64,000 bases of DNA from Pseudaquidulcibacter sp964443435 (GTDB lineage Bacteria > Pseudomonadota > Alphaproteobacteria > Caulobacterales > Aquidulcibacteraceae): NCBI GenBank assembly GCA_964443435.1, contig CAYUCW010000004.1, positions 5,846 to 69,845 on the forward strand, read 5' to 3'. Below, piece after piece: positions 16,947-25,514 of the stretch (the stretch's first letter is position 1; every line of letters begins with the position of its first letter). The notes beneath the pieces were generated by a model. The model worked only from the letters and a program-made list of their open reading frames with translations, searched no databases and was not told the DNA's origin. Position numbers and translations under genes: made by a program.

Positions 16947-17162
16947 TTAGTGAATACTAAAATTGCTTTTAATGTGATAGGTTTGGAAATCTTCGATTAA
17001 AACCGCAACACTTCGCCATGCATCGGCGGCAAGCTGCATTCCATCTTTTTCCATATCAAGAATTGCTTTTTCGGCAATGATTTTTGCACCTATTCCATAA
17101 GAATCTGAAAGTGCGCGTGCAATTTTAGTAAGGTATTCTGTATCGATAAAATCTATATTCAT
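16947..17162 (-). CDS. Small hypothetical protein, 71 residues
   Basis: Predicted all-helical soluble protein, with helices around residues 8-20, 24-36 and 40-60. It is rich in Ala, Asp and Glu and has no signal peptide or cysteine. A good GGAGC ribosome-binding site five to six bases before the ATG supports expression. I recall similar uncharacterised small proteins in Alphaproteobacteria but cannot name a family. It sits upstream of panD on the minus strand only by position; it is tail-to-tail with the transglycosylase. Confidence 0.6.
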   Translation of the reverse strand: MNIDFIDTEYLTKIARALSDSYGIGAKIIAEKAILDMEKDGMQLAADAWRSVAVLIEDFQTYHIKSNFSIH

Positions 17163-17287
17163 TTTTAGCTCCGATATTGAATATTCAATTATCGTGCCAA
17201 AGCCATATTATTGATTTTATTATATTTTTATTTTAAAAATTCGAGCAAATGCCGATTATTGTTTGCCGCGCGGTCAATAATACCTAG

Positions 17288-17635
17288 CTATTTTATATTA
17301 TTATAGTCATCAAGCAATGCGACATTTGGTTTAAACGCCTTTGCATCTTCATGGCTCATGAGACCATAAGAAATAATAATCACTTTATCATTTTTTTGAA
17401 CAAGCCTTGCCGCCGCGCCATTTACACCAATGGTTTTAGAACCGCTTTCGGCTTCGATGGCATAAGTTGTGAAACGTGCGCCCGTATTAATATTAAGCAC
17501 ATCAACTTTTTCATTCGGTAAAATACCAACAGCATTTAATAAATCACTATCAATAGAAATAGAGCCTTCGTAATCAAGATCTGCTCTTGTTACTGTAGCA
17601 CGGTGCAATTTTGCGCGCATCATTTCAATATACAT
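17288..17635 (-). CDS. panD: Aspartate 1-decarboxylase
   Basis: 115 residues. The self-processing site is Gly24-Ser25 in YEGSISID, exactly the numbering of E. coli PanD, which supports the ATG at 17635 as start. VNGAAARL and the C-terminal PNVA are also typical. Role: makes beta-alanine for pantothenate and CoA; the chain cleaves itself to form an N-terminal pyruvoyl group on Ser25. No other pan genes are adjacent. Confidence 0.96.
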   Translation of the reverse strand: MYIEMMRAKLHRATVTRADLDYEGSISIDSDLLNAVGILPNEKVDVLNINTGARFTTYAIEAESGSKTIGVNGAAARLVQKNDKVIIISYGLMSHEDAKAFKPNVALLDDYNNIK

Positions 17636-17686
17636 GATTTTTCCTTTTTCACGCGCGCAATAAAAGAAAATTCTATAAAATACAAG

Positions 17687-18199
17687 CTATGGCAAAAGTT
17701 CAGCGCATAAATTAATCATTTTACTTATTGTATTTATATTCCTACCTGTAGAATTTTTAAGCCATGACGCACTTAGTTTTGAATCCGCCATGCCTTCACC
17801 ATAATGAATAAAAATATTATTCTTGGTTTGTATAATTTCTTCAAATTTTTGATTTTTTACGCCTTCACCTGCAATAATTTCATCATTTGAATAATAAACA
17901 AGAACACGATTTGGCTGACATTCTTTAAAAGGATTTTCAAGAATTGTCGCTTCAAGCTCGGAAATTGTTTTTATTATTAATTCAGATGGTTTTCCAAGAT
18001 ATGCGTCAAGCTTTAACTTCAAAAGCGAATAGGCTTCTTCTTTGCTAAGGTCAGATTTAAAAGCAATATTGCCACTATTTATATAGGTTTTTGGGCTTAT
18101 AAATCCACAATCAAGCGCCATTTGTTTTAGTTCAGACATCGGAAGTTTTCCGGTTCCGCCTACATTAACCGCCCTTAAAAACGCTATATAGATTTGCAT
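17687..18199 (-). CDS. DUF1697 family protein
   Basis: 170 residues. The N-terminal AFLRAVNVGGTGKLPM and TYINSGNIAF segments are the hallmark of DUF1697, a family of uncharacterised cytosolic proteins with a ferredoxin-like fold widespread in bacteria. GGG about five bases before the ATG. The start lies only 28 bp from the divergent DUF1272 gene, so both share a very short promoter region containing TATAAT-like sequence on both strands. No function can be assigned. Confidence 0.85.
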   Translation of the reverse strand: MQIYIAFLRAVNVGGTGKLPMSELKQMALDCGFISPKTYINSGNIAFKSDLSKEEAYSLLKLKLDAYLGKPSELIIKTISELEATILENPFKECQPNRVLVYYSNDEIIAGEGVKNQKFEEIIQTKNNIFIHYGEGMADSKLSASWLKNSTGRNINTISKMINLCAELLP

Positions 18200-18227
18200 T
18201 TTAACCCAATCATAATATTATAATTAA

Positions 18228-18449
18228 ATGTTAGAATTACGCCCAAATTGTGAAAGCTGCAACAAGGATTTAATGCCGCAAGCAAGTGCGTTTATTTGTA
18301 CATTTGAATGCACTTTTTGCCCTGATTGCACTAATGATTTTAATCATATATGCCCAAATTGTAGCGGTAATCTGTGCGAAAGACCAATAAGGCCAATATC
18401 CCTTTTGTTAAAATACCCTGCAAGCACCAAAAGAATTATAAAGGAATAA
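18228..18449 (+). CDS. DUF1272 zinc-ribbon-like small protein
   Basis: 73 residues. Cysteines occur as CESC, ICTFECTFC, CTNDF and CPNC, with RPIRP near the C-terminus, matching DUF1272. The cysteine pattern predicts a bound zinc. No ribosome-binding site is visible; a TATAAT at 18219-18224 ends three bases before the ATG, so a leaderless transcript or an upstream promoter is possible. The next gene starts at 18451, directly after this stop, indicating cotranscription with the FAD-linked oxidase. Function unknown. Confidence 0.85.
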   Translation: MLELRPNCESCNKDLMPQASAFICTFECTFCPDCTNDFNHICPNCSGNLCERPIRPISLLLKYPASTKRIIKE

Positions 18450-18450
18450 A

Positions 18451-19833
18451 ATGACCATAATCAAAAGCCTTATTAATATTCTTGGTGAAACTGGTGTAAT
18501 TCATGGTGAAGAAGTACAAAAACGCGCCGCCGATTGGCTTGGCGAATCGGTTTGCGGAGCGATGGCGATTGCGCGTCCCAAAACCGTTGAAGAATTATCG
18601 AAAACACTTAAATTTTGCTTTGATAATAATATAAGTGTGGTTCCTTCTGGTGGTCTAACTGGACTAGTTGAAGGCACAAAAGCTGAAAGCCATCAGATAC
18701 AAATTTCAACCGAAAGAATGAATAATATTCTTGAAATTGATGCCATTGGAAAAACGATTACCCTTGAATCAGGTGTGCCTTTACAAAAACTATTAGAAAC
18801 CGCCAGAGAGCATGAATTAATGTTTGCGGTTGATTTGGGCGCAAGGGGATCTTGTACAATAGGCGGCAATATTTCGACTAATGCCGGCGGCAATCAAGTA
18901 ATTCGCTATGGCATGATGCGCAATCAAGTTTTAGGACTTGAAGCGGTTTTAATGGATGGCACTATTATTTCAAGCCTGAATAAAATGATTAAAAACAACA
19001 CTGGCTATGATTTAAAACAATTATTCATTGGCTCCGAAGGGACATTGGGAATTATCACCAAAGCGGTTTTAAAACTTGAACCATTACCAAAATCGTCAAA
19101 CACAGCATTTTTAGGAGTTAATAGTTTTGAAGATGTCGGCAATATTCTAAAAATTCTAAGTGCAAAATTTGGAAGTGCATTATCAAGCTTTGAAGTATTA
19201 TGGAAAAACCATTATGAGCTTATTGCGGTACAAACTGGAAAGCATAATCCGCCACTACCTGCTGATTATGAATATTATATACTTGTTCAAACCCAAGGCT
19301 TTGATCCAGAAAAAGATAATTTATACTTTAATGAGACTTTGGAAAAAATGGCGGAAGATGAATTATTCCTTGATGCCATTATCTGTCAAAATGCGGCACA
19401 ACAAAATGCAATCTGGGCAATCCGCGAAGACGTAGAAGGCCTTTTCAAAGCCATGAAGCCATGCGCGGTTTTTGATGTTGCTTTGCCAATTAAGCATATG
19501 GAAGAATATGTGTCTATTCTTAATCAATCTCTCTTGAATGAATGGGGTGATGGCGCAAAGATTGTTGTTTATGGACATGTTGGCGATTGCAATCTTCATA
19601 TCCTTATATCCCCGCCTATTTGGAATAAGGATACTCATTTAAAATGCGAAGAGATTGTTTATTCACCTTTGAAATCTTTTAATGGCTCAATTTCTGCGGA
19701 GCATGGAATCGGTATCGAAAAACGTGAATTTTTACATTACTCACGCGATGAAAATGAAATGGCATTAATGAAGCTTCTTAAAAAATCATTAGATCCTAAA
19801 AACCTTTTGAATCCAAATAAAATTTTTAATTAA
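18451..19833 (+). CDS. FAD-linked 2-hydroxyacid dehydrogenase (GlcD/D-2-hydroxyglutarate dehydrogenase type)
   Basis: 460 residues. FAD_binding_4 domain (about 35-175) with VPSGGLTGLVEG and GGNISTNAGGN; FAD-oxidase C-terminal domain (about 210-458) with GHVGDCNLH (metal/substrate loop) and SAEHGIG. The family oxidises D-lactate, glycolate or D-2-hydroxyglutarate using FAD and an electron carrier. No GlcE/GlcF or iron-sulfur partner gene is adjacent, which points to a single-subunit D-2-hydroxyglutarate or D-lactate type. Cotranscribed with the DUF1272 gene. Substrate is not determined by sequence. Confidence 0.88.
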   Translation: MTIIKSLINILGETGVIHGEEVQKRAADWLGESVCGAMAIARPKTVEELSKTLKFCFDNNISVVPSGGLTGLVEGTKAESHQIQISTERMNNILEIDAIGKTITLESGVPLQKLLETAREHELMFAVDLGARGSCTIGGNISTNAGGNQVIRYGMMRNQVLGLEAVLMDGTIISSLNKMIKNNTGYDLKQLFIGSEGTLGIITKAVLKLEPLPKSSNTAFLGVNSFEDVGNILKILSAKFGSALSSFEVLWKNHYELIAVQTGKHNPPLPADYEYYILVQTQGFDPEKDNLYFNETLEKMAEDELFLDAIICQNAAQQNAIWAIREDVEGLFKAMKPCAVFDVALPIKHMEEYVSILNQSLLNEWGDGAKIVVYGHVGDCNLHILISPPIWNKDTHLKCEEIVYSPLKSFNGSISAEHGIGIEKREFLHYSRDENEMALMKLLKKSLDPKNLLNPNKIFN

Positions 19834-19886
19834 ATTAATTATAAATAATAGTTTGACAAAAATACACTTTGTTATAGCCTCAGATT

Positions 19887-21563
19887 ATGACTGAGGAAAT
19901 TATAACAAGTGTTTCAGAAATAAAAACAAATACTGAAACCCTAAAAGCACCCGAGAGTGTTTCTTTAAATAAAGAGAAAAGCTCTAAAATGACTTATGAA
20001 GAAGCGACGGACTATGCGCGCTTTTTACAACAAGCACAATTTACTTCAACCCCAAAAGAAATAGAAAATCTTCATAAGATTGGTTATGATGCTTGGTTTG
20101 AAGCTGAATTTAATAAGCCGCGTTCACAATCAGGCCGGGAATGGCTTGTTGAATCTGGACATACAGGATTTAAGGAAGATAGGAATTATTTTAATCCTAC
20201 TCCTGGCGACTGGATGGCGTGGCAACAAATGCTTACTGGCGAAGATCAATTCCGTAAAAGAATTGCACTTGCCCTTTCTGAATTTTTTGTGGTTTCTTTA
20301 AATCCAATTGATGGCTTTTGGCCACCATATATGATTGCCGGATATTGGGATATGCTTTGCGATAATTGCTTTGGTAATTTTCGTGACTTACTTGAGATGG
20401 TTTCATTAAACCCTGCAATGGGAATGTATCTTAATACCAAAGGCAATTTAAAAGAAGACATAGCTTTTGGTAGAAGGCCCGACGAGAATTATGCTCGTGA
20501 AATAATGCAATTATTTACAATAGGGCTTTATGAATTAAATTATGATGGTACATTAAAGCTTAAAAATGGCAAGCCAATCGAAACCTATACGCAAGATGAT
20601 ATTACTAATTTAGCGCGTGTATTCACGGGTTTTGACAATGATTATTCAAAAACAACTTATAAAAATGTTGCTTGGGAATCTTATACACTAACTGGTCACG
20701 AATATACTAATCGGCCAATGGGATTTAATCCTAATAATCATTCAAATTTAGAAGTGAATTTTCTTGGGCTTAAAATTCCAGCTGGCACACCAGGTCCAAA
20801 AGCATTTACAATGGCGCATAATCATCTTGTGGTTCACCCCAATACTGCGCCATTCTTTTGCAAGCAAATGATTCAAAGATTGGTAAAATCAAACCCTAGC
20901 CCTGCCTATGTAAGGCGGGTCGTTAAGATTTTTCTTAAAAACGAGAAAGGAATGGTTGGTGATTTAAAATCTGTCTTTAAAGCAATTTTAATGGATGATG
21001 AAGCCGCAGAAATAAGCCAAGATAAATTGGCCGGCAAATTACGTGAACCGATGATACGTTATATCCAATTTGCTAGAACTTTTAATATGAAATCCGCTTC
21101 TAATAAGTGGCATATGTATAATATGTCAGATTCTGCATATTCATTAAGCCAAAGTCCGCTGCGTTCGCCTTCGGTCTTTAATTATTTTAGGCCAGGTTAT
21201 GTTCCACCGCAAACGCCTATGGCTGAAAAAAACTTAACCGCGCCAGAGTTTCAATTGCATAATGATTCATCAACCGCAGGCTATATTAATTTTATGACTG
21301 GCGTTATTGCCAATGGGTATGGTGATGCCAAGCCAGTTTATAGTGAAATACTGCATCTTGCAGAAAAGCCATCTGAACTCGTGGAATGGCTTAATCTTCA
21401 TATTACGGCAAATCAATTACGACCTGATACAAAGGCAATAATTATTAATGCGCTTAATTCCACACCCATTTCAGATAAAGAACCAGAAACTTCTAAGCTT
21501 GACCGCATAAGGGCATCTATTCTTTTAACCATGGCAAGCCCAGATTATTTAATTCAGAAATAA
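19887..21563 (+). CDS. DUF1800 family protein
   Basis: 558 residues. Typical DUF1800 features: a helical N-terminus with FLQQAQFTSTPKEI, MLTGEDQFRKRIALALSEFFV, then RRPDENYAREIMQLFTIGLYELN, and NHLVVHPNTAPFFCKQMIQRLV. The family is uncharacterised and nearly always encoded next to DUF1501, as here (4-bp gap). Unlike its partner it shows no signal peptide in the first 70 residues; the N-terminus is acidic and low in hydrophobics. It may stay in the cytoplasm or leave with the Tat-exported partner; that is inference. Confidence 0.9.
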   Translation: MTEEIITSVSEIKTNTETLKAPESVSLNKEKSSKMTYEEATDYARFLQQAQFTSTPKEIENLHKIGYDAWFEAEFNKPRSQSGREWLVESGHTGFKEDRNYFNPTPGDWMAWQQMLTGEDQFRKRIALALSEFFVVSLNPIDGFWPPYMIAGYWDMLCDNCFGNFRDLLEMVSLNPAMGMYLNTKGNLKEDIAFGRRPDENYAREIMQLFTIGLYELNYDGTLKLKNGKPIETYTQDDITNLARVFTGFDNDYSKTTYKNVAWESYTLTGHEYTNRPMGFNPNNHSNLEVNFLGLKIPAGTPGPKAFTMAHNHLVVHPNTAPFFCKQMIQRLVKSNPSPAYVRRVVKIFLKNEKGMVGDLKSVFKAILMDDEAAEISQDKLAGKLREPMIRYIQFARTFNMKSASNKWHMYNMSDSAYSLSQSPLRSPSVFNYFRPGYVPPQTPMAEKNLTAPEFQLHNDSSTAGYINFMTGVIANGYGDAKPVYSEILHLAEKPSELVEWLNLHITANQLRPDTKAIIINALNSTPISDKEPETSKLDRIRASILLTMASPDYLIQK

Positions 21564-21567
21564 TACT

Positions 21568-22989
21568 ATGAAAATCAATAATACTAAAAATATAAATCGT
21601 CGAAGTTTTGTTAAACGCGCTAGCTCTTTAATGGGTATGGGTGCGGCAATGCCTATGGCACTTAATCTTGGTGCAATGGGTGAAGCCGCCGCGCTTGAAA
21701 ATTCAGACTATAAAGCCTTAGTTTGTGTTTTTCTTTATGGCGGCAATGATCACGCCAATACAATTATACCATATGATAACGCTAATTATGAATTATATAG
21801 AAAAATTCGCGCCTCTTCTGCAAGCGAGTCTATTGCAATTAAGAAGGAAGAATTAGTCAATACTGCAATAAATCCACTTATACCGCAAACCTTTACTGAT
21901 AATATGACTTTTGCATTAAATCCAAAGCTTAAAGGTCTAAAGCAAGTATTTGATAAAGGGCATTTAGCGATTCAGTTAAATGTCGGATCTTTAATGGCAC
22001 CTACTAATTTAAAGGAATATAATAGTCCCGATAGAGATAAATATCCGCTTCCGCCAAAATTATTCTCACATAATGATCAGCAATCAATTTGGCAATCATT
22101 AGGAAGCGAAGGCTCAACTATTGGCTGGGGTGGAAGATTAGGGGATCTTGCTCTAAGTTCTAATAAGAACTCACTATTAACCTGTATTTCTGCAGGCGGT
22201 AATGCAGTTTTTGTTTCTGGAAATGAAAGCATCCAATATCAAATTGGTAAAGATGGCGCGACACCAATTTGGGGCGCAAAACAAAATTGGCTATATGGAT
22301 CTAATAATTATAGCGATGCTTTACATAAAATTATAACTAAAAAAAGTGATAATCTGGTTGAGAATTCATTTGTTGACGTTACTAAACGCTCAATCAGTCT
22401 TGAAGAAATCGTCAATAATGCCATTAAGCCAATTGAACTTAAAACCAGTTTTGATAGCGGCAAGCCTAATGAATTGGCAGATCAGTTAAAAATAATCGCA
22501 CGAATGATTGGTGCAAGAAATACACTTGGCTTAAAAAGACAAGTTTTCTTTGTCGCCTTAAGTGGTTTTGATAATCATGATAAATTAATGCTTGACCATC
22601 CTGTTTTAATGGAAAAATTAAATGATGCGATGAAAAGCTTTTATGATGCAACCGTTGAACTTGGCGTTGAAAATAATGTAACCACATTCACAGCTTCAGA
22701 TTTTGGACGCACGCTTTCTTCAAATGGTAATGGTTCAGATCATGGTTGGGGGTCCCATCAATTTATCATGGGCGGCGCAGTTAAAGGTGGACGCTTTTAT
22801 GGTATTGCGCCACACATTTCAATTAAAACCGAAGATCAGGTTGGACAAGGCAGATTATTGCCTTCAACATCTATATATGAATTTGCTTCAACTCTTGCAA
22901 CTTGGTTTGGGGTTTCGGCAAGTGAAATGCCAAACATCTTACCTAATATCACAAGGTTTTCTAATAAGAATATTGGATTTATGGCTTAA
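21568..22989 (+). CDS. DUF1501 family Tat-exported protein
   Basis: 473 residues. Twin-arginine signal NRRSFVKRASSLMGMGAAM at 10-28, then VCVFLYGGNDHANTIIPYD (alkaline-phosphatase/sulfatase-like fold), GFDNHDK and FGRTLSSNGNGSDHGWG. The family is uncharacterised, with metal-enzyme-like His and Asp motifs. Paired with DUF1800 directly upstream. The 3' end overlaps the convergent Anbu gene by 4 bp. Expected in the periplasm or on the cell surface. Confidence 0.9.
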   Translation: MKINNTKNINRRSFVKRASSLMGMGAAMPMALNLGAMGEAAALENSDYKALVCVFLYGGNDHANTIIPYDNANYELYRKIRASSASESIAIKKEELVNTAINPLIPQTFTDNMTFALNPKLKGLKQVFDKGHLAIQLNVGSLMAPTNLKEYNSPDRDKYPLPPKLFSHNDQQSIWQSLGSEGSTIGWGGRLGDLALSSNKNSLLTCISAGGNAVFVSGNESIQYQIGKDGATPIWGAKQNWLYGSNNYSDALHKIITKKSDNLVENSFVDVTKRSISLEEIVNNAIKPIELKTSFDSGKPNELADQLKIIARMIGARNTLGLKRQVFFVALSGFDNHDKLMLDHPVLMEKLNDAMKSFYDATVELGVENNVTTFTASDFGRTLSSNGNGSDHGWGSHQFIMGGAVKGGRFYGIAPHISIKTEDQVGQGRLLPSTSIYEFASTLATWFGVSASEMPNILPNITRFSNKNIGFMA

Positions 22990-23735
22990 GCCTTTAAAGG
23001 CTCTACAAAAGGAGGGCGCGGGATTGATGCTTGCGCTTCTTTTAATTTATCGCCCCATGATTCAGATAAGTCTTTAAAATATGGATCATTACGCTCTACG
23101 CGGTATTGTACTGGCTTTTGCCCTTCACCATTTCTAAGCATAATAATATCTATGGGAAGCCCCACCGCCAAATTAGACCGCATAGTTGAGTCAAAAGAAA
23201 TTAGCGCGATTTTAACGGCTTCATTGAAAGGCGTGTCATATGAAAGCGCCCTATCAAGTATTGGCTTGCCATATTTTAATTCACCTATCTGTAAAAAAGG
23301 CGTATCTTTGCCGCAGCGAATTGAATTTCCAATATCATAAACAAGATAAAGCCTTAATTCTTCATCACCAACTCTTCCGCCAACCAATAGATTAGCGCCG
23401 AAGTTTATAGACTCGGCTTTCATACCAGTTTTTATACCGATTTGCGTTTCTCTTAAAACTTTGCCAATAAGCTCGACGGCACGAAAAATTGAAGGCACAG
23501 TTTGTAGCGACTCTAATTGTTCGGTTTCGATGTTTAATACACCTTCTTCAAGCTTAGAAATAGTCGCCTGAGTTACAGATAAATTACCAGCAGAAGCAAT
23601 GAAAATATGTCTATCATCACTTTCATAAACATGAAGTTTGCGAAAAGAAGATATATTATCCACGCCGGCGTTAGTTCTTGTATCCGCCATCATGATTAGT
23701 CCAGCATCGATTAGCATGCCCACGCAATAAGTCAT
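22986..23735 (-). CDS. Anbu-type proteasome-like peptidase
   Basis: 249 residues starting MTYCVG, so removal of Met exposes a Thr nucleophile as in Anbu (ancestral beta subunit, HslV/proteasome fold). ADTRTNAGVDNISSFRKLH and the IFIASAGNL strand are diagnostic. The last gene of a four-gene minus-strand set: ATP-grasp, alpha-E, transglutaminase-like, Anbu. This association is known from several proteobacteria, but the substrate and product are unresolved; a peptide ligation and degradation system has been proposed. 37 bp separate it from the transglutaminase-like gene. Confidence 0.9.
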   Translation of the reverse strand: MTYCVGMLIDAGLIMMADTRTNAGVDNISSFRKLHVYESDDRHIFIASAGNLSVTQATISKLEEGVLNIETEQLESLQTVPSIFRAVELIGKVLRETQIGIKTGMKAESINFGANLLVGGRVGDEELRLYLVYDIGNSIRCGKDTPFLQIGELKYGKPILDRALSYDTPFNEAVKIALISFDSTMRSNLAVGLPIDIIMLRNGEGQKPVQYRVERNDPYFKDLSESWGDKLKEAQASIPRPPFVEPLKA

Positions 23736-23772
23736 TCTTAGCCCCGAATCAGATAATTACATCTAGACTATA

Positions 23773-24579
23773 TTATTGATTTTGCCCACGAACAAAAAGA
23801 TTTACACTTAATAATTCTTCGCCACCACCAGTTCTTACACCAGAAATCGGCGCGGCATCATTATAATCAAGACCATGTGCGATTTTTAAATAGCTTTCAT
23901 TGGGGCAAACACCATTGGATGGATCAAAGCCAACCCAGCCTAAACCTTCTATATAGCTTTCTGCCCATGCATGCGCCGCTTCTTGGAAATTCATGCCATC
24001 ATCGCGCAATAAATGACCGGAAACATAGCGCGCGGGAATTTTTAGGCTTCTTGCCGACGCAATAAATAAATGGGCATAATCTTGGCAAACACCTTTTTTA
24101 ATCGTTAAAACTTCGGATGCTTTAGTTGCAACACTAGTTTCGCCAATTGTAAATTGCAAATCCTCAGATAGCTTATCTTTTAAATTATGTAGCGTTGAAA
24201 GTGTATCTTTGCCTATGCATTTATTTGCATAATCCAAAATATCATTATTAAAATCTGCATATTGAGAGCTTCTAAGGAAAATGCTTGGGTGCAAAATTTC
24301 TTCGGCTTTATCGCCTATACCAACATTTGGAAAAGTCTCGGCATTTCCTATAATCTCAATTGTGAATGTATTTATAGGCTGATCAATCGTCAACATATGA
24401 CAAATATTTCCATATTCATCATTAAAGCTTTTAAGGCCGGCATCACAGTCTATATTAATCGACCAATTTATAATAGACTGATTTATATTGGATTTTGGCG
24501 TAATCTTTAATAATTGCACCAATTTTTTAATAGGCTGTGTGAAGCTATATTTTGTATTATGATCTATATTAATATGCAT
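23773..24579 (-). CDS. Transglutaminase-like cysteine peptidase
   Basis: 268 residues with an N-terminal beta domain and a transglutaminase core. The catalytic triad is visible: Cys165 in KGVCQDYAH, His203 in AAHAWAE, Asp219 in FDPSN. No signal peptide, so it is likely cytosolic like its operon partners. It starts 2 bp after the alpha-E stop, and Anbu follows. In family terms these proteins hydrolyse or transfer peptide or isopeptide bonds. Context suggests it acts on the same peptide-like substrate as the ATP-grasp and Anbu proteins. Confidence 0.9.
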   Translation of the reverse strand: MHINIDHNTKYSFTQPIKKLVQLLKITPKSNINQSIINWSINIDCDAGLKSFNDEYGNICHMLTIDQPINTFTIEIIGNAETFPNVGIGDKAEEILHPSIFLRSSQYADFNNDILDYANKCIGKDTLSTLHNLKDKLSEDLQFTIGETSVATKASEVLTIKKGVCQDYAHLFIASARSLKIPARYVSGHLLRDDGMNFQEAAHAWAESYIEGLGWVGFDPSNGVCPNESYLKIAHGLDYNDAAPISGVRTGGGEELLSVNLFVRGQNQ

Positions 24580-24581
24580 GA

Positions 24582-25514
24582 TTAAAAATGGAATTGTTCA
24601 CTTAAATTTTTACTTATGTCATTATTTCGCACAATGAAATAATTCAAAAATTCATGTAATCCTGAATTAATTATATTGTCTATTTTTTCAGACTTAAGTA
24701 ATTGATGTAATTCTCTTGCAGTGCGATTTGCCGCCCCTTGCTTACCAGTATTCTTAGTAATTTCATTAAGCATATCTTGGGCAATAGTTATACAAGAATA
24801 AAGCGAGCGCGGCATTTCTTTGTTCAAAATCATTAGTTCGGCAACATGCCAAGCCATAAGGCCTTCGCGATATATCCAACGATAAGCGGTTTCCGCCGAA
24901 ACACTCCTAAGTAAAACCGTCCATTGGGCTTCATCAATAGGACCGCCAACACGCTCATGCTTTGGTAATAATACATGATATTTAACATCAATAATTCGTG
25001 CTGTATTATCCGCGCGCTCTAGCGCCGATCCTAAACGAATAAAATAGAAGCACTCATTCCGAAGCATTGTTCTTTGTAGTGCGCCTTCAAAACTACTTAC
25101 AATCGATTCAATCCAATCGATAAAGGGCTGTATATTATCGCCTATAATTTCCCGCTTTTTTGCTTCAAAACTAAGCCAAGCTTCGTTCAAAGTTTCAAAA
25201 ACCTCACGCGTGAGTGCGGTTCTTACCGCCCGTGCATCATGCCTTGCTTTGGCAAGACAAGAATAAATAGAGCTTGGGTTTGTTTCCGAAAAAACCATGA
25301 ATTCAATAATTTCTTCGGCAGTAATATTTTTCAAATCACCCTTATAAAGATATTCCGCACCCGAAGCCGTAAAGGCACTACGCATACCACTTACCCCATC
25401 ACTATAGGGTAAAAGGTCAAATTTTTGCGACGCTTCGATAATTCTTACTGTGAAATCGGCTCTTTCAATATGGCGGCCTATCCAATAAAGACTAGAGGCA
25501 GTTCTTGATAACAT
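24582..25514 (-). CDS. Alpha-E domain protein
   Basis: 310 residues, almost entirely helical; begins MLSRTASSLYWIGRHIERADFTVR, the conserved alpha-E opening, and carries ERADNTARIIDVKYH near 180. No catalytic motif is known. Always encoded next to a circularly permuted ATP-grasp protein; here its start overlaps that gene's stop (TAATG), so the two are translationally coupled. Probably a scaffold or partner subunit for the ATP-grasp ligase. Confidence 0.92.
   Translation of the reverse strand: MLSRTASSLYWIGRHIERADFTVRIIEASQKFDLLPYSDGVSGMRSAFTASGAEYLYKGDLKNITAEEIIEFMVFSETNPSSIYSCLAKARHDARAVRTALTREVFETLNEAWLSFEAKKREIIGDNIQPFIDWIESIVSSFEGALQRTMLRNECFYFIRLGSALERADNTARIIDVKYHVLLPKHERVGGPIDEAQWTVLLRSVSAETAYRWIYREGLMAWHVAELMILNKEMPRSLYSCITIAQDMLNEITKNTGKQGAANRTARELHQLLKSEKIDNIINSGLHEFLNYFIVRNNDISKNLSEQFHF

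Noticed and set aside
19853..19878. TTGACA followed by TATAGC before DUF1800
   Set aside because: The spacer is only about 14 bp, too short for a standard promoter.
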